This document shows, piece by piece, positions 37,582 to 47,006 of a stretch of DNA of 64,000 nucleotides; within the stretch, counting starts at the first letter, position 1, and each line of letters starts with the position of its first letter. The notes beneath the pieces were generated by a model, which was given only the letters and a program-made list of their open reading frames with translations, did no database searches and was not told the origin of the DNA. Both the position numbers and the translations under genes were made by a program. Source of the stretch: G963422445 sp963422445 (GTDB lineage: Bacteria > Pseudomonadota > Alphaproteobacteria > Thalassobaculales > Thalassobaculaceae); contig OY729512.2 in NCBI GenBank assembly GCA_963422445.2, forward strand, positions 2,294,001 through 2,358,000, read 5' to 3'.

Positions 37582-38646
37582 CTAGTGTATTGATCCCAAC
37601 GTTTGGGCCCCTCTTTTTCTTGCGGCGATGATGGTATCGGGATCGGCGGTCCAGACGAAGGGCCTGGCTTCGGTGGTGTTGTGTTCGTCGATGACGCGGC
37701 GGATGGCGTCCTGGAGTTCGCGTACGGAGCGGAAGACGCCGTATTTGAGACGGCGTCGTGTCCGCTTGGCGAAGACGCCTCCGACCGCGTTCAGCTACGC
37801 GCTCGAGGTGGGGGTGACGTGGAAGGTCCAGCGCGGATGGCGTGCGAGCCAGACCTGGACTTCCTTATGCTTGTGAGTGGCGTCGTTGTCGAGGATGGCA
37901 TGGACCGGGACGCCGGCGGGTATCGTGCGCGCGATGCGGTTGCGGAATCTCGGGAACGCCTGGTGGCGATGCCGACTGGCGTGCTGGCCGATGACCGTGC
38001 CGTCGAGCACGGTCAGGGCGGCAAACAACGTCGTCGTGCCGTTGCGCTTGTGATCATGTGTCATGGTGGCGCCGCGGCCTTTCTTCAGCGGCAGGCTGGG
38101 CTATGTGTGGTCGCGGGCCTGACTGTGCGACCTGTCATCGATCGACAGCACGACCGCGTGAGCCGGCGGCGCAACGGAGAGGCCGACGATGTCGGTCAGC
38201 GTCTCGAGGCAGGCGGGATCGTTCGAAAGCTTGAACGGCCGCCAGCGGTGCGGCATCAGGCCATGCGCCTGCCAGACCGCCCAGACCCTCGAAGCGGCAC
38301 CCCCACAGCCTTCGCCATCGCCCGCAGCGTCCAGTGGGTCGCCGCGTGAGGCGGCGGGGTGTGGGTCAACCCGACGATCTTCGCCACCGGCTCAGGAGCC
38401 GGAGGCGTCTTTCCCCGCAGAAGGTCGTCCACACCTTCTTCCATAAAAGCGGTCCTGCCAGCGCCAGACACTGTTCTTCGCCTGGCCGGTCTTTCTCATG
38501 ATGGCCATCGTGCCGAGTCCGTCATCGCTCAGAAGACCGATGCGCGCCCGTCAGACGTGCTTCTGCGGGCTCTTCGGGTCCGGGACAACCGTTTCAAGGC
38601 GATGCCGGTCGCCCGAAGTGAGCGTGAATGAAACACCAGGGCGCAT
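37582..38646 (-). pseudogene. IS630-family transposase remnant (third type)
   Basis: The start MRPGVSFTLTSGDRHRLETV is followed by a TGA where homologues have Trp, then GLGTMAIMRKTGQAKNSVWR. After frame changes come MPHRWRPFKLSNDPACLETL, HKRNGTTTLFAALTVLDG, VHAILDNDATHKHKEVQVW and FHVTPTSSA, then a stop within the catalytic SSAWLN motif. The tail LNAVGGVFAKRTRRRLKYGV runs to the stop at 37582. Many lesions; related to but clearly distinct from the IS630 copies at 24.5 and 63.7 kb. Confidence 0.85.
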
Positions 38647-38680
38647 CTTGTAGACCTCCATGATCGACAAATCAGAAGAA

Positions 38681-38791
38681 ACCGCTTATGCAGGTGGCTC
38701 CGGTGGCACACGATGTTGCCCCCGATGTCGACTATTCCCGGCACGCCAAACGCTACATGTGCGTTTCACCGGAGCCACGTGCATAAGCGGT
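38681..38791. mobile_element. 111-bp MITE, copy 3
   Basis: Same 24-bp inverted ends and core as copies 1 and 2, with one outer-end change (GCAGG for GCACG). It is flanked by the perfect duplication CAGAAGAA (38673-38680 and 38792-38799). It lies between the dead IS630 and the orphan antitoxin gene. Confidence 0.92.
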
Positions 38792-38825
38792 CAGAAGAAT
38801 ACAATAACGGATATCTCTGTAACGA

Positions 38826-39029
38826 TCAATTCACCAGGTCCACGCTGCCGAGAGGGGCGATGCGGGGGCGGATGGCACTTGCGAAATTCCGCGGAGCCAC
38901 TTTGTCATCCACAGCGTTCCGCAGGATCAGCCGCGCTTCCTCTTCCATCGAACGGCCTTGATTGGCCGCGCGCGTGCGAAGACGGATCTTCACATGATCG
39001 TCGAGATTGCGGATCGTGATGCTCGCCAT
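38826..39029 (-). CDS. FitA/VapB-like ribbon-helix-helix antitoxin, orphan
   Basis: A 67-residue protein: MASITIRNLDDHVKIRLRTR then GRSMEEEARLILRNAV, the ribbon-helix-helix DNA-binding domain of FitA-type antitoxins, and SAIRPRIAPLG. Homologues carry a further 12-18 residues of toxin-binding tail, so it ends early. ATG 39029 has GGGAGG seven bases upstream; the ATG at 39035 is too close to it. No PIN toxin follows: a MITE and a dead IS630 lie downstream, and IS copy B sits just upstream. It may still repress a promoter, but its partner is gone. Confidence 0.75.
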   Translation of the reverse strand: MASITIRNLDDHVKIRLRTRAANQGRSMEEEARLILRNAVDDKVAPRNFASAIRPRIAPLGSVDLVN

Positions 39030-39051
39030 GGCCATGCCTCCCGTTCGAACC

Positions 39052-40539
39052 TCTTGCAAAATTCCTGTCCCCAGGGCCCGGTGAGGCCGGATCGGTCGGT
39101 TGATCCCGGTCACCTCTGCACCTGGAGGTCGGAATCCATGGATTCGCGGTGTCTCATCAGAGATGATGAGAACAAACAGGGACCTTTGCGGACATCGGGA
39201 CACGCCTCTCCGGGCCACTCTCTTCGAGAGGGCCGTGAAGGGTCGGCATGCGTTGTCGGAGCGCGCTATGAGGCGGCGAGACGTATCAACTGGTCAGCCG
39301 CCAGGGCCAGGATGCCGAACATGAGATGGCAGGCGACCTTGGAATATCCACGGACGCGGACATGGCGCCCGCCACACTCATCCTTGAGGCGGGCGTTGGT
39401 CCTCTCGACACCGGACCGGATCCGGAACCGCACGGTCTCGGGATCGACATGGCCTATTGCACGCCGGGCCCGGGCCTCCCGGTCTCGCTCCTCCTTGAGG
39501 TCCTTGTCCCGGCGCCGATTGACATCGATGATCGGCACATGGCCAAGCCGTTCGCTCATCTGGTAGATCTCCCTGGCATCATAGGCCGCGTCCATGAGAT
39601 CGTAGAGATTGGTCACACGCGCGGCGGTCATCATCGCCAGCGGGATCGCGACCTGGCTGTCATGGACGGATGCCGAGGTGAGAACGGTACTCAGCGGCAC
39701 CCCGCAGTCTGCTGTGTCGATATGCAGCTTGTAACCGCGCCAGGCCTCCAGGATCCCCCCTGGCATTCTTCTTTGCCCCGTGATCGCAGACCTTCGGCAG
39801 CGCGTCGAGCCTCTCATCGAGATCCATCCCGTTCGCTTGCTGTTCGAGACGCCCAGGCTCCTTCGTCCTCTCCTCGCCCTTGCGGGGCCGGCCGCGCTTG
39901 CGGTTCGGCGTCCTGGCCTTCGGCTTCGGGGCCGGCGTCTCCCGGGCCTCGATGGCCGTCGAGTCCCGCGACACGTGGCCGATGAGCGCGTCGCCCAGTG
40001 TCTCTGCAACCAGAGCCGCGTGCATCCTCTCCGGAAGACGGGACTGCGAAAATTCGGCGAACGCCCGCGAAAACGTCGCTTCACGCGGGATCTCCGCGAC
40101 ACGCGACCAGCCGCACAGCCGGCGCAACGTCGGGTCCACCTTGAGCCTGTCGATCAGATGGCGGGTCGTCGGCAGACCCCATACCGCCTTGGCGATGAAG
40201 CCACGGGCCAGCGCCCGGCGATCCTCCCGGGGCCGACCCGGACCGGTTCACACCTCATCGACGAAGCCCTCCACCTTGACGAGATCGAGAGCTGTCACGA
40301 AACGCTTGTGCGTCTCGAGGAGAGGACCGACCGCCTCGGCCAACGCAGGGAAAAGGTCCCCTTGAAATCGGTGCCAGAGATCGGATAGGGTCGAGCCAAG
40401 GGTCATCGGGGTCACCTCCTCGGTATCTTGTTATTGTGGAAACACAACATACCACGAGGTGGCCCCGAAACCCAGGCCTTCGACAACAAAATCAGCCTCG
40501 AGAAGGCAAAAAACCGGTCGGGCCGGCAATTTTGCAAGA
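39052..40539 (-). mobile_element. IS5/IS1182-type element, copy B
   Basis: Terminal repeats TCTTGCAAAATTCC and (inverted) TCTTGCAAAATTGCC bound about 1.49 kb. It is an inverted copy of 36104-37486 and is complete at both ends. CGTTCG occurs just outside each end and may be part of a target duplication, though the exact boundaries are not clear. Confidence 0.8.
39266..40406 (-). pseudogene. IS5/IS1182-type transposase, copy B, inactivated
   Basis: The same protein as copy A: TFSRAFAEFSQSRLPERMHA, SRDSTAIEARETPAPK, YKLHIDTADCGVPLSTVLT and RIRSGVERTNARLKDECGG. A TGA replaces Trp near 40247 (copy A has TGG there), and the frame changes at GCCAGGGGGGATC near 39755-39765, the same site as in copy A. 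Confidence 0.85.
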
Positions 40540-41429
40540 AGCTCGTTCGTCCAGAACCTAATTTATGCCACGATTGCGATGCAATCAAGGTGCCGCGAGC
40601 GTCCTCACCGGACCGTAACGCCGGTCGTGTGCTCGCGCTCCGATGGCGGCCCTTCCACGCGGGCGATAGCGCGGAACGCGGCGCGGGCCGGACCGTCTCC
40701 CGCTAAGCTGGCGAGCGCCTCCGGCCCGGCATTCCGGATCTCGTCGAACAGCGACACGACCGGCGGATTCCACAACTCCGGACCGATCACATGGCCAAGA
40801 TTATCAAAGGAGGTTTCGAGCGGAAACGTGGTTGTCCCGATGATGCCGGCGCCGAATGTGCCCGTCCGTGCGCCGACGGTATTGGTGAATACCCGGTGCG
40901 ACACATCGACAAGGCCGGGCTACGCCTCAAGGCAATTCACCCACCTGAACCGCCTGAACAGTGGACCTGTCAGGACACGCTCATGTTTTCGTCTGTATCG
41001 AGAATGTTCGGTAGGTATGCGGATTGACAGGTTATATGAGGCAGACCGTTCCGGAAGGGCCAGTCGGCCGGGCTACGCTATCAGGCGACACGATTCTTCA
41101 TCGGTATTGGCACCACACCCTCGACATCTCCGGCACAAAGGATGTGTTTTCGGCGCGATGACATGACGTTCTGTATCGCGGTCTTCCAGCGTCAAAAGAC
41201 CACGTCACACGGACAAGAGATCGCCGCGCAGGCTCTGCAACGACGGTGCTCCCGCCCTGTCGGCGGTGTATTCGGAAGTCTGGACAATCGGTCTGCGCTC
41301 CCGTCTCGATCATCGGTCCGCCGAATGTCGACCGACAGACTTGTTCCGATCGGGTTCGGTAATGCCTTGATTGATCAAGACCTTGTTCTTATTTTTGCGC
41401 CGCAACATGACCTGAACTGGCAACATCCG
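40540..41429. other. Stretch between IS copy B and glyQ
   Basis: Nearly 890 bp. Apart from one doubtful minus-strand frame at 40605-40904, no gene is seen. The glyQ promoter must lie near its right end, but no clear promoter boxes were identified. Confidence 0.35.
40605..40904 (-). CDS. Hypothetical protein, possibly a gene fragment
   Basis: A 99-residue frame beginning MSHRVFTNTVGARTGTFGAG, with GPELWNPPVVSLFDEIRNAG and LASLAGDGPARAAFRAIARV. Composition is protein-like (balanced, few rare residues), but no family is recognised and no ribosome-binding site stands out. It may be the C-terminal remnant of a larger gene interrupted by IS copy B. Confidence 0.35.
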   Translation of the reverse strand: MSHRVFTNTVGARTGTFGAGIIGTTTFPLETSFDNLGHVIGPELWNPPVVSLFDEIRNAGPEALASLAGDGPARAAFRAIARVEGPPSEREHTTGVTVR

Positions 41430-42359
41430 ATGCGCGGCAGCGCCGAAACTGAACCACGAAAAGATTTTCAGTCGCTGATCATGACGCTCCAGCGTTATTG
41501 GGCGGATCAGGGCTGCATGATTTTGCAGCCATATGACATGGAAGTCGGTGCCGGAACATTTCACCCGGCCACGACACTGCGTTCGCTCGGACCCGATGAT
41601 GTCTGGAACGTGGCCTATGTGCAGCCTTCGCGCCGGCCCACCGATGGCCGCTATGGCGACAATCCCAACCGATTGCAGCATTACTACCAGTTCCAGGTTC
41701 TGATGAAACCATCCCCGGCGGACAGCCAGGCGCTGTATCTCGGTTCGCTCGAGGCGATCGGACTGGATCCGACGCGCCACGATATCCGGTTTGTCGAGGA
41801 CGATTGGGAGAGCCCGACACTGGGTGCCTGGGGTCTCGGCTGGGAAGTTTGGTGCGACGGGATGGAGGTGTCGCAATATACATATTTTCAACAGGTTGGC
41901 GGCATCGAATGCGATCCGGTTCCGCTCGAATTGACCTATGGCCTGGAACGTCTGGCAATGTATATCCAGGGCGTCGACTCGATTTTCGATCTGGACTGGG
42001 ACGGAGTACCTGCCAAACGCGGAGGCAAGCGGTATCGCGACATTTTTCATCAGGCCGAGCAGGAATACTCTGCACATAATTTCGAGGCCGCGAACACCGA
42101 TACGCTGCTTCAGCATTTTATCGATGCCGAACAGGAATGCGGTGACCTGCTCACCCGTTCCGGTCCGCTGCCGCTGCCGGCTTACGACCAGTGCATGAAG
42201 GCAAGCCACCTGTTCAATCTGCTGGATGCGCGCGGCGTTATCAGTGTGGCCGAGCGTCAGGCCTATATCGGTCGCGTGCGCTCGCTCGCCCGTGGTTGCT
42301 GCGAAGCCTGGGTCGTCGCAGGACAGGCTTGGCGGACGCGGGAGAACGGCAATGGCTGA
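41430..42359 (+). CDS. glyQ: Glycyl-tRNA synthetase alpha subunit
   Basis: The catalytic subunit of the bacterial heterotetrameric GlyRS, which charges tRNA-Gly in the cytoplasm. At 309 residues it is of normal length and shows CMILQPYDMEVGAGTFHPAT, YVQPSRRPTDGRYGDNPNRL, HYYQFQVLMKPSP, RFVEDDWESPTLGAWGLGWE and TYGLERLAMYIQGV. ATG 41430 (MRGSAETEPRKDFQSLIM) fits the family; the frame is open much further upstream but without similarity. Its stop lies inside glyS. Confidence 0.95.
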   Translation: MRGSAETEPRKDFQSLIMTLQRYWADQGCMILQPYDMEVGAGTFHPATTLRSLGPDDVWNVAYVQPSRRPTDGRYGDNPNRLQHYYQFQVLMKPSPADSQALYLGSLEAIGLDPTRHDIRFVEDDWESPTLGAWGLGWEVWCDGMEVSQYTYFQQVGGIECDPVPLELTYGLERLAMYIQGVDSIFDLDWDGVPAKRGGKRYRDIFHQAEQEYSAHNFEAANTDTLLQHFIDAEQECGDLLTRSGPLPLPAYDQCMKASHLFNLLDARGVISVAERQAYIGRVRSLARGCCEAWVVAGQAWRTRENGNG

Positions 42360-44418
42360 ATTGCTGGTGGAGCTGTTCTGTGAGGAAATCCCGGCCCGGA
42401 TGCAGGTGCGTGCCGCCGAAGATCTGAAGAAACTTGTCACCGACCGGCTTGACGAGGCCGGTTTGACCTATACCAGCGCAGTGTCTCATGTAACGCCGCG
42501 CCGGCTTTGTCTTGTGATTGAGGACTTGCCCGACCGACAGCCGGACCAGCGCCACGAACGGCGCGGTCCGCGCATTGATGCGCCCGACCGCGCCGTCAGC
42601 GGATTTCTGGATTCCGTCGGTCTCGCCCGTGATCAGGTCGAAGAACGGAAAACGCCAAAAGGGACGTTCCTGTTCACGGTTGTCGAAAAAAAAGGCGAAG
42701 ACACACGGAAGATACTTCCCGGTCTTCTGGTAGACGCCATTCGCAGCGTATCGTGGCCGAAGAGCATGCGATGGGGGCGGAACCGGTTCCGCTGGGTTCG
42801 TCCCTTGCATCATGTTCTGGCGGTTTTCGACGGCGAGACGCTCGACGGCGGGTTGCCGCTTGGCGATCATACGTTGACATTCACCAATGAAACCCGCGGT
42901 CACCGTTTCCTGGCGCCGCATCCGGTTCCCGTCACCGGATTTGACGATTATCGGACGAAACTGCGCTCTGTCTTCGTGATCCTCGACCGCGGCGAGCGAA
43001 AGACAACGATCAGATCGGCGGCGAGAGTTCTGGCCGAAGCTGAGGGGCTGACATTGCGTGACGATCCCGGATTGCTCGACGAGGTCTGCGGTCTTGTCGA
43101 ATGGCCCGTGCCTTTGGCCGGGCGGATCGAGACGGTCTTCATGGATTTGCCGGCCGAGGTTCTGGTTACCGCCATGCGCGCGCATCAGAAATATTTTGCG
43201 CTGGAGACCACGTCGGGACAGCTGGCGCCACGTTTCATCACGGTCTCCAACACGGCGGCTAGTCCGGAACGGGACGTGACGATCGTTGCCGGAAACGAAA
43301 AGGTTTTGCGCGCCCGTTTGTCTGACGCGCGGTTCTTCTGGGATCAGGATCGTCGTCAGACCCTGGAGAGCAGGGTTCCGGCGCTGGCTGATGTCGCGTT
43401 CTATGACCGTCTCGGTACGCTTGCCGACAAAGTTGGACGGATGGAGAGTCTGGCAGAACAACTGGCTGCTTTCGTGCCCGGTTGCGACCCGACTGACGCT
43501 GGACGGGCCGCGCGGCTGGCCAAGGCGGACCTCACGACAGAGATGGTCGGCGAGTTTCCGACGCTGCAAGGTCTCATGGGCCATTATTACGCGTTGCATG
43601 ACGGAGAACCGGCTGCGGTCGCGCAGGCCCTCGCCGAACACTACGCGCCTTCGGGCCCGTTCGACAGTTGTCCGATAGCACCGGTCAGTGTTGCAGTAGC
43701 GCTTGCCGACAAGATCGACACGTTGACCGGATTCTTCGCGATCAATGAGCGGCCAACCGGATCCCGGGATCCTTTCGCCTTGCGCCGTGCGGCGCTTGGC
43801 GTCATCCGTCTGGTCATCACCAATGGTTTGCGGCTGCCGTTGCGCAAGGCGGTCGCCATGGCGTTGTCCGGTTATGACGGATTGGGCGAACCGGCTGGCC
43901 TGCTCGAATTTTTTGTCGATCGGCTGAAAGTGCATTTGCGCGATCGGGGTGTCCGGCATGACGTGGTTGCGGCGGTTTTCGCTCTGGGTGACGAAGACGA
44001 TCTGTGCCGGTTGATCGCCCGGATTGACGCGCTCACTGGGTTCCTTGCATCGGATGATGGCAACAACCTGCTGGTTGCGCATCGGCGAGCTGCCAACATC
44101 GTCCGCATCGAGGCGGCCAAGGATGGCGGCACCTACCGCGGGTTCCCGAATCCGGAACAATTCGAGGTGCAGCAGGAAAAGGTCTTGCACGATGCCATTT
44201 CAACAGTGATTTCGGCATTGTCGGGGCGTATTGTGAACGAGGATTTCGGCGGCGCGATGGGTATTCTGGCAGAATTGCGCCGACCGATTGACACCTACTT
44301 TCAGGACGTGACTGTCAATGTCGAACAGCCTGCATTGCGGGCGAACCGCTTGGAGACCTTGGCAAGTATTGTCGACACGATGAATCGGGTTGCCGATTTT
44401 TCGAAGGTCGAAGGGTAA
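42352..44418 (+). CDS. glyS: Glycyl-tRNA synthetase beta subunit
   Basis: A 688-residue partner of GlyQ with tRNA-binding and HD-like domains: MAELLVELFCEEIPARMQVR, VTPRRLCLVIEDLPDRQPDQ, SMRWGRNRFRWVRPLHHVLA, VLVTAMRAHQKYFALET, DKIDTLTGFFAINERPTGSR and the C-terminal anticodon-binding-like part ending NRVADFSKVEG. It overlaps glyQ by eight bases, indicating coupled translation. No damage is seen. Confidence 0.95.
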   Translation: MAELLVELFCEEIPARMQVRAAEDLKKLVTDRLDEAGLTYTSAVSHVTPRRLCLVIEDLPDRQPDQRHERRGPRIDAPDRAVSGFLDSVGLARDQVEERKTPKGTFLFTVVEKKGEDTRKILPGLLVDAIRSVSWPKSMRWGRNRFRWVRPLHHVLAVFDGETLDGGLPLGDHTLTFTNETRGHRFLAPHPVPVTGFDDYRTKLRSVFVILDRGERKTTIRSAARVLAEAEGLTLRDDPGLLDEVCGLVEWPVPLAGRIETVFMDLPAEVLVTAMRAHQKYFALETTSGQLAPRFITVSNTAASPERDVTIVAGNEKVLRARLSDARFFWDQDRRQTLESRVPALADVAFYDRLGTLADKVGRMESLAEQLAAFVPGCDPTDAGRAARLAKADLTTEMVGEFPTLQGLMGHYYALHDGEPAAVAQALAEHYAPSGPFDSCPIAPVSVAVALADKIDTLTGFFAINERPTGSRDPFALRRAALGVIRLVITNGLRLPLRKAVAMALSGYDGLGEPAGLLEFFVDRLKVHLRDRGVRHDVVAAVFALGDEDDLCRLIARIDALTGFLASDDGNNLLVAHRRAANIVRIEAAKDGGTYRGFPNPEQFEVQQEKVLHDAISTVISALSGRIVNEDFGGAMGILAELRRPIDTYFQDVTVNVEQPALRANRLETLASIVDTMNRVADFSKVEG

Positions 44419-44436
44419 TCGAATGGCGTACCAGCG

Positions 44437-46917
44437 ATGACTCGGTGGGTTTATGCCTTCGGTGACGACCGGGCCGGCCGGCTTGAACTGCTTGGCCGCA
44501 AGGGGTCCAGCCTGGCGGAGATGAGTTCGCTCGGCTTGCCAGTGCCGCCGGGGTTTACAATAACGACCGAGGTCTGTTCGTACTTCTTCCAGAACAGCAG
44601 AACCTATCCCGACGATCTTCAGGGGCAGGTCACAGTTGCGCTGGCGGACATGGAAGCATCGGCCGGCGCCAGATTCGGGGCAAGCGATCTCCCGCTGCTG
44701 CTCTCCGTTCGATCAGGTGCGCCAACCTCGATGCCTGGCATGTTGGATACTGTCCTCAACCTCGGCCTGAACGACGAGACAGTCGCCGGGCTGGCCGCGC
44801 GGTCTCGCAATCCGCGCTTTGCCTTTGACTGTTACCGCCGATTCATCCACATGTATTCGACCGTGGTACTCGGCATTGATTACGCTGAATTCGAGGACTG
44901 TCTTGGTTCATTGAAGAGGCGTGAGGGGACCGGTCTCGACACGGATCTTGACGCCGATGCTCTGGAGCATCTGGTTCATGCTTACAAGTCCGTGGTCAAG
45001 GCCGCGACCGGCGAAGAGTTTCCGCAAGATCTTCAGGAACAGCTTTGGGGCGCCATTGGCGCGGTATTCGGATCCTGGATGAACCGGCGGGCGGTCGCTT
45101 ACCGCAGTCTTTACAATGTGCCAGCTAGCCCGGGGACGGCTGTCAGTATCCAGGCAATGGTATTCGGGAACATGGGCGAGGACAGCGCGGCCGGTGTCGC
45201 CTGCACCCGCAATCCTTCGACCGGAGAGAATCGCTTCTACGGGGAATTCATGGTCAATACCCAGGGCGAGGATCTGGTGGCAGGCATTCGCACGCCGCAA
45301 CAACTGACGGCAGCCGGCCGGGCCGAAACTGGCTGCGGTCTGCCGGCGATGGAAGAGCTCATGCCTGACGCCTTCCGTGAACTGGACGCAGTTCGGCAAC
45401 GTCTCGAAGCCCATTACCGGGACATGCAGGACATCGAGTTTACGGTGCAGCAGGGGCGCCTTTACATGTTGCAGACCCGGGCCGGCAAGCGAACGGCTGC
45501 GGCTGCAATGCGGATCGCTTTCGAGATGGCCGAGTCCGGCATCATTTCACGTGAGGACGCTGTATTGCGAATCCGGCCGGAGTCGCTCGAGCAACTCATG
45601 AAACCGGCGTTGTCCCCGAAGGCGATTCGCAGGGTCATTGCGGCTGGGCTGCCGTCATCCCAGGGGGCGGCGAGCGGTCTCGTGGTGTTCACGCCTGGAG
45701 AAGCGGAACGTCTGGCTGAGCAAGGCGAGAATGTCATTCTGGTTCGCACGGAGACCAGTTCGGAGGATATTCGCGGTATGCATGCGGCACAGGGAATCCT
45801 GACCGCCCGCGGTGGGAGAAACAGTCACGCCGCTACAGTTGCCCGGGCCATGGGCCGGCCTTGCGTATCCGGTACTGGACGGATGCGGATTGATGGAAAG
45901 GCCGGGTGTTTCCACGTCGATGATGTGACGGTCAAGGCCGGTGACAGGATCACGATCGACGGATCGACCGGTGAGGTGATGCTAGGTACGGTCGCCACAA
46001 CCGAACCATCGCAGTCCCAAGCGTTCACAGCCGTCATGACCTGGGCTGACGCCGTTCGCGGATTTGACGTCCGGGCCGGCATCAGAACGTCAGCGGCCGT
46101 CGAGTCCGCCCGTGGGCTCGGAGCCCAGGGGTTCGGACCGCTCGATCTTGGAGATTGTATCGGAAACGCCGGATGTGGCATCGTGATCGAGTCGGAAATT
46201 GCCCTTGGCCGGGCCACTGAAGGAACGGAACGACTGGAAGGTTTGGCGGAGTGGCGGCAGGGTTTCGGAACGATGTTCCGGATTCTGGCGGGTTTGCCGG
46301 TGGCGATCCGACTGTATCGGCATCCAGAAGCCGATTCGTCGCCTGTACGATCCGATGGCGGGTATGCCGGTTCGGATTCCAGAGGCGTCGTCACGCCGAT
46401 CGCCCGGACGATTTTGGAAGCGGCGGCCATGGTGAGGGCGCATGGTGGCGCTGACGTCAGTCTGGAGTTGCTGGTTCCGTGCACCATTGAAGAGGCTGAA
46501 TTCAGCTGCCTGAAGGATGCGATCGGCACCATGGCGGATGCGGTGCAACGAGAGACTGGTGTCAAGGTCACGTATTTTCTGGGCCGGGTGGCCGATCTGC
46601 GAATTCCCAGAGCTTGTGCTAACCGGGTGTCGGATTTCGGCATTGATCCGGACGACTTTGTCCGTTTCGCCATCGGTATTGGTCGCGACGAGTCTGTCGG
46701 TCTTCTCGACCTGTGCCGGCAACGCGGCATTGTCGAGATCAATCCCTTTGCCTGTCATGACGGAACTCTGACGCAAGAGATCGTCGATGGGTGCGACTCT
46801 ATCCGGATCACCGTGTGCGAGACGGCCGGGCGGAGTTACATTTCCTGTGCGCCGTCCCGGGTTCCGGTTGTGCGGATTTCCGCAGCCCAGGCAGCGCTCC
46901 GATCACGCGGATCGTGA
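44437..46917 (+). CDS. ppdK: Pyruvate phosphate dikinase homologue with degenerate PEP/pyruvate domain
   Basis: PPDK converts pyruvate, ATP and phosphate to PEP. The N-terminal ATP-grasp is well kept (LGRKGSSLAEMSSLGLPVPP with Lys22, LLSVRSGAPTSMPGMLDTVL, DIEFTVQQGRLYMLQTR). The phosphohistidine domain retains His464 in GGRNSHAATVARAMG, though Asn462 replaces the usual regulatory Thr. The C-terminal barrel is eroded: GFGPLDLGD stands where GLCRTEHMF is expected, NPMLGHRG is missing, FGTNDLTQ has become FAIGIGRDE, and Cys794 is followed by ETAG instead of GEHGGDP. At 826 residues it is 50-60 shorter than normal. PEP-forming activity is unlikely. It sits 18 bp after glyS, the usual alphaproteobacterial order. 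Confidence 0.88.
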   Translation: MTRWVYAFGDDRAGRLELLGRKGSSLAEMSSLGLPVPPGFTITTEVCSYFFQNSRTYPDDLQGQVTVALADMEASAGARFGASDLPLLLSVRSGAPTSMPGMLDTVLNLGLNDETVAGLAARSRNPRFAFDCYRRFIHMYSTVVLGIDYAEFEDCLGSLKRREGTGLDTDLDADALEHLVHAYKSVVKAATGEEFPQDLQEQLWGAIGAVFGSWMNRRAVAYRSLYNVPASPGTAVSIQAMVFGNMGEDSAAGVACTRNPSTGENRFYGEFMVNTQGEDLVAGIRTPQQLTAAGRAETGCGLPAMEELMPDAFRELDAVRQRLEAHYRDMQDIEFTVQQGRLYMLQTRAGKRTAAAAMRIAFEMAESGIISREDAVLRIRPESLEQLMKPALSPKAIRRVIAAGLPSSQGAASGLVVFTPGEAERLAEQGENVILVRTETSSEDIRGMHAAQGILTARGGRNSHAATVARAMGRPCVSGTGRMRIDGKAGCFHVDDVTVKAGDRITIDGSTGEVMLGTVATTEPSQSQAFTAVMTWADAVRGFDVRAGIRTSAAVESARGLGAQGFGPLDLGDCIGNAGCGIVIESEIALGRATEGTERLEGLAEWRQGFGTMFRILAGLPVAIRLYRHPEADSSPVRSDGGYAGSDSRGVVTPIARTILEAAAMVRAHGGADVSLELLVPCTIEEAEFSCLKDAIGTMADAVQRETGVKVTYFLGRVADLRIPRACANRVSDFGIDPDDFVRFAIGIGRDESVGLLDLCRQRGIVEINPFACHDGTLTQEIVDGCDSIRITVCETAGRSYISCAPSRVPVVRISAAQAALRSRGS

Positions 46918-47006
46918 ACCGCCTCGTCCGTCCACGGCGATCGTGGCGCCCGCTTGTAATTCCGGCTTGACCGTTGCGTTCGGTTTCGCCAAAGTCGCAG
47001 CCGGTT

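Noticed and set aside
17844..38791. Repeated near-identical 111-bp sequences as a CRISPR-like array
   Set aside because: Copies are dispersed, have inverted ends and 8-bp target duplications, and no spacers or cas genes exist.
42241..44190. 649-codon open frame antisense to glyS
   Set aside because: Fully inside glyS, no recognisable motifs; glyS is certain.
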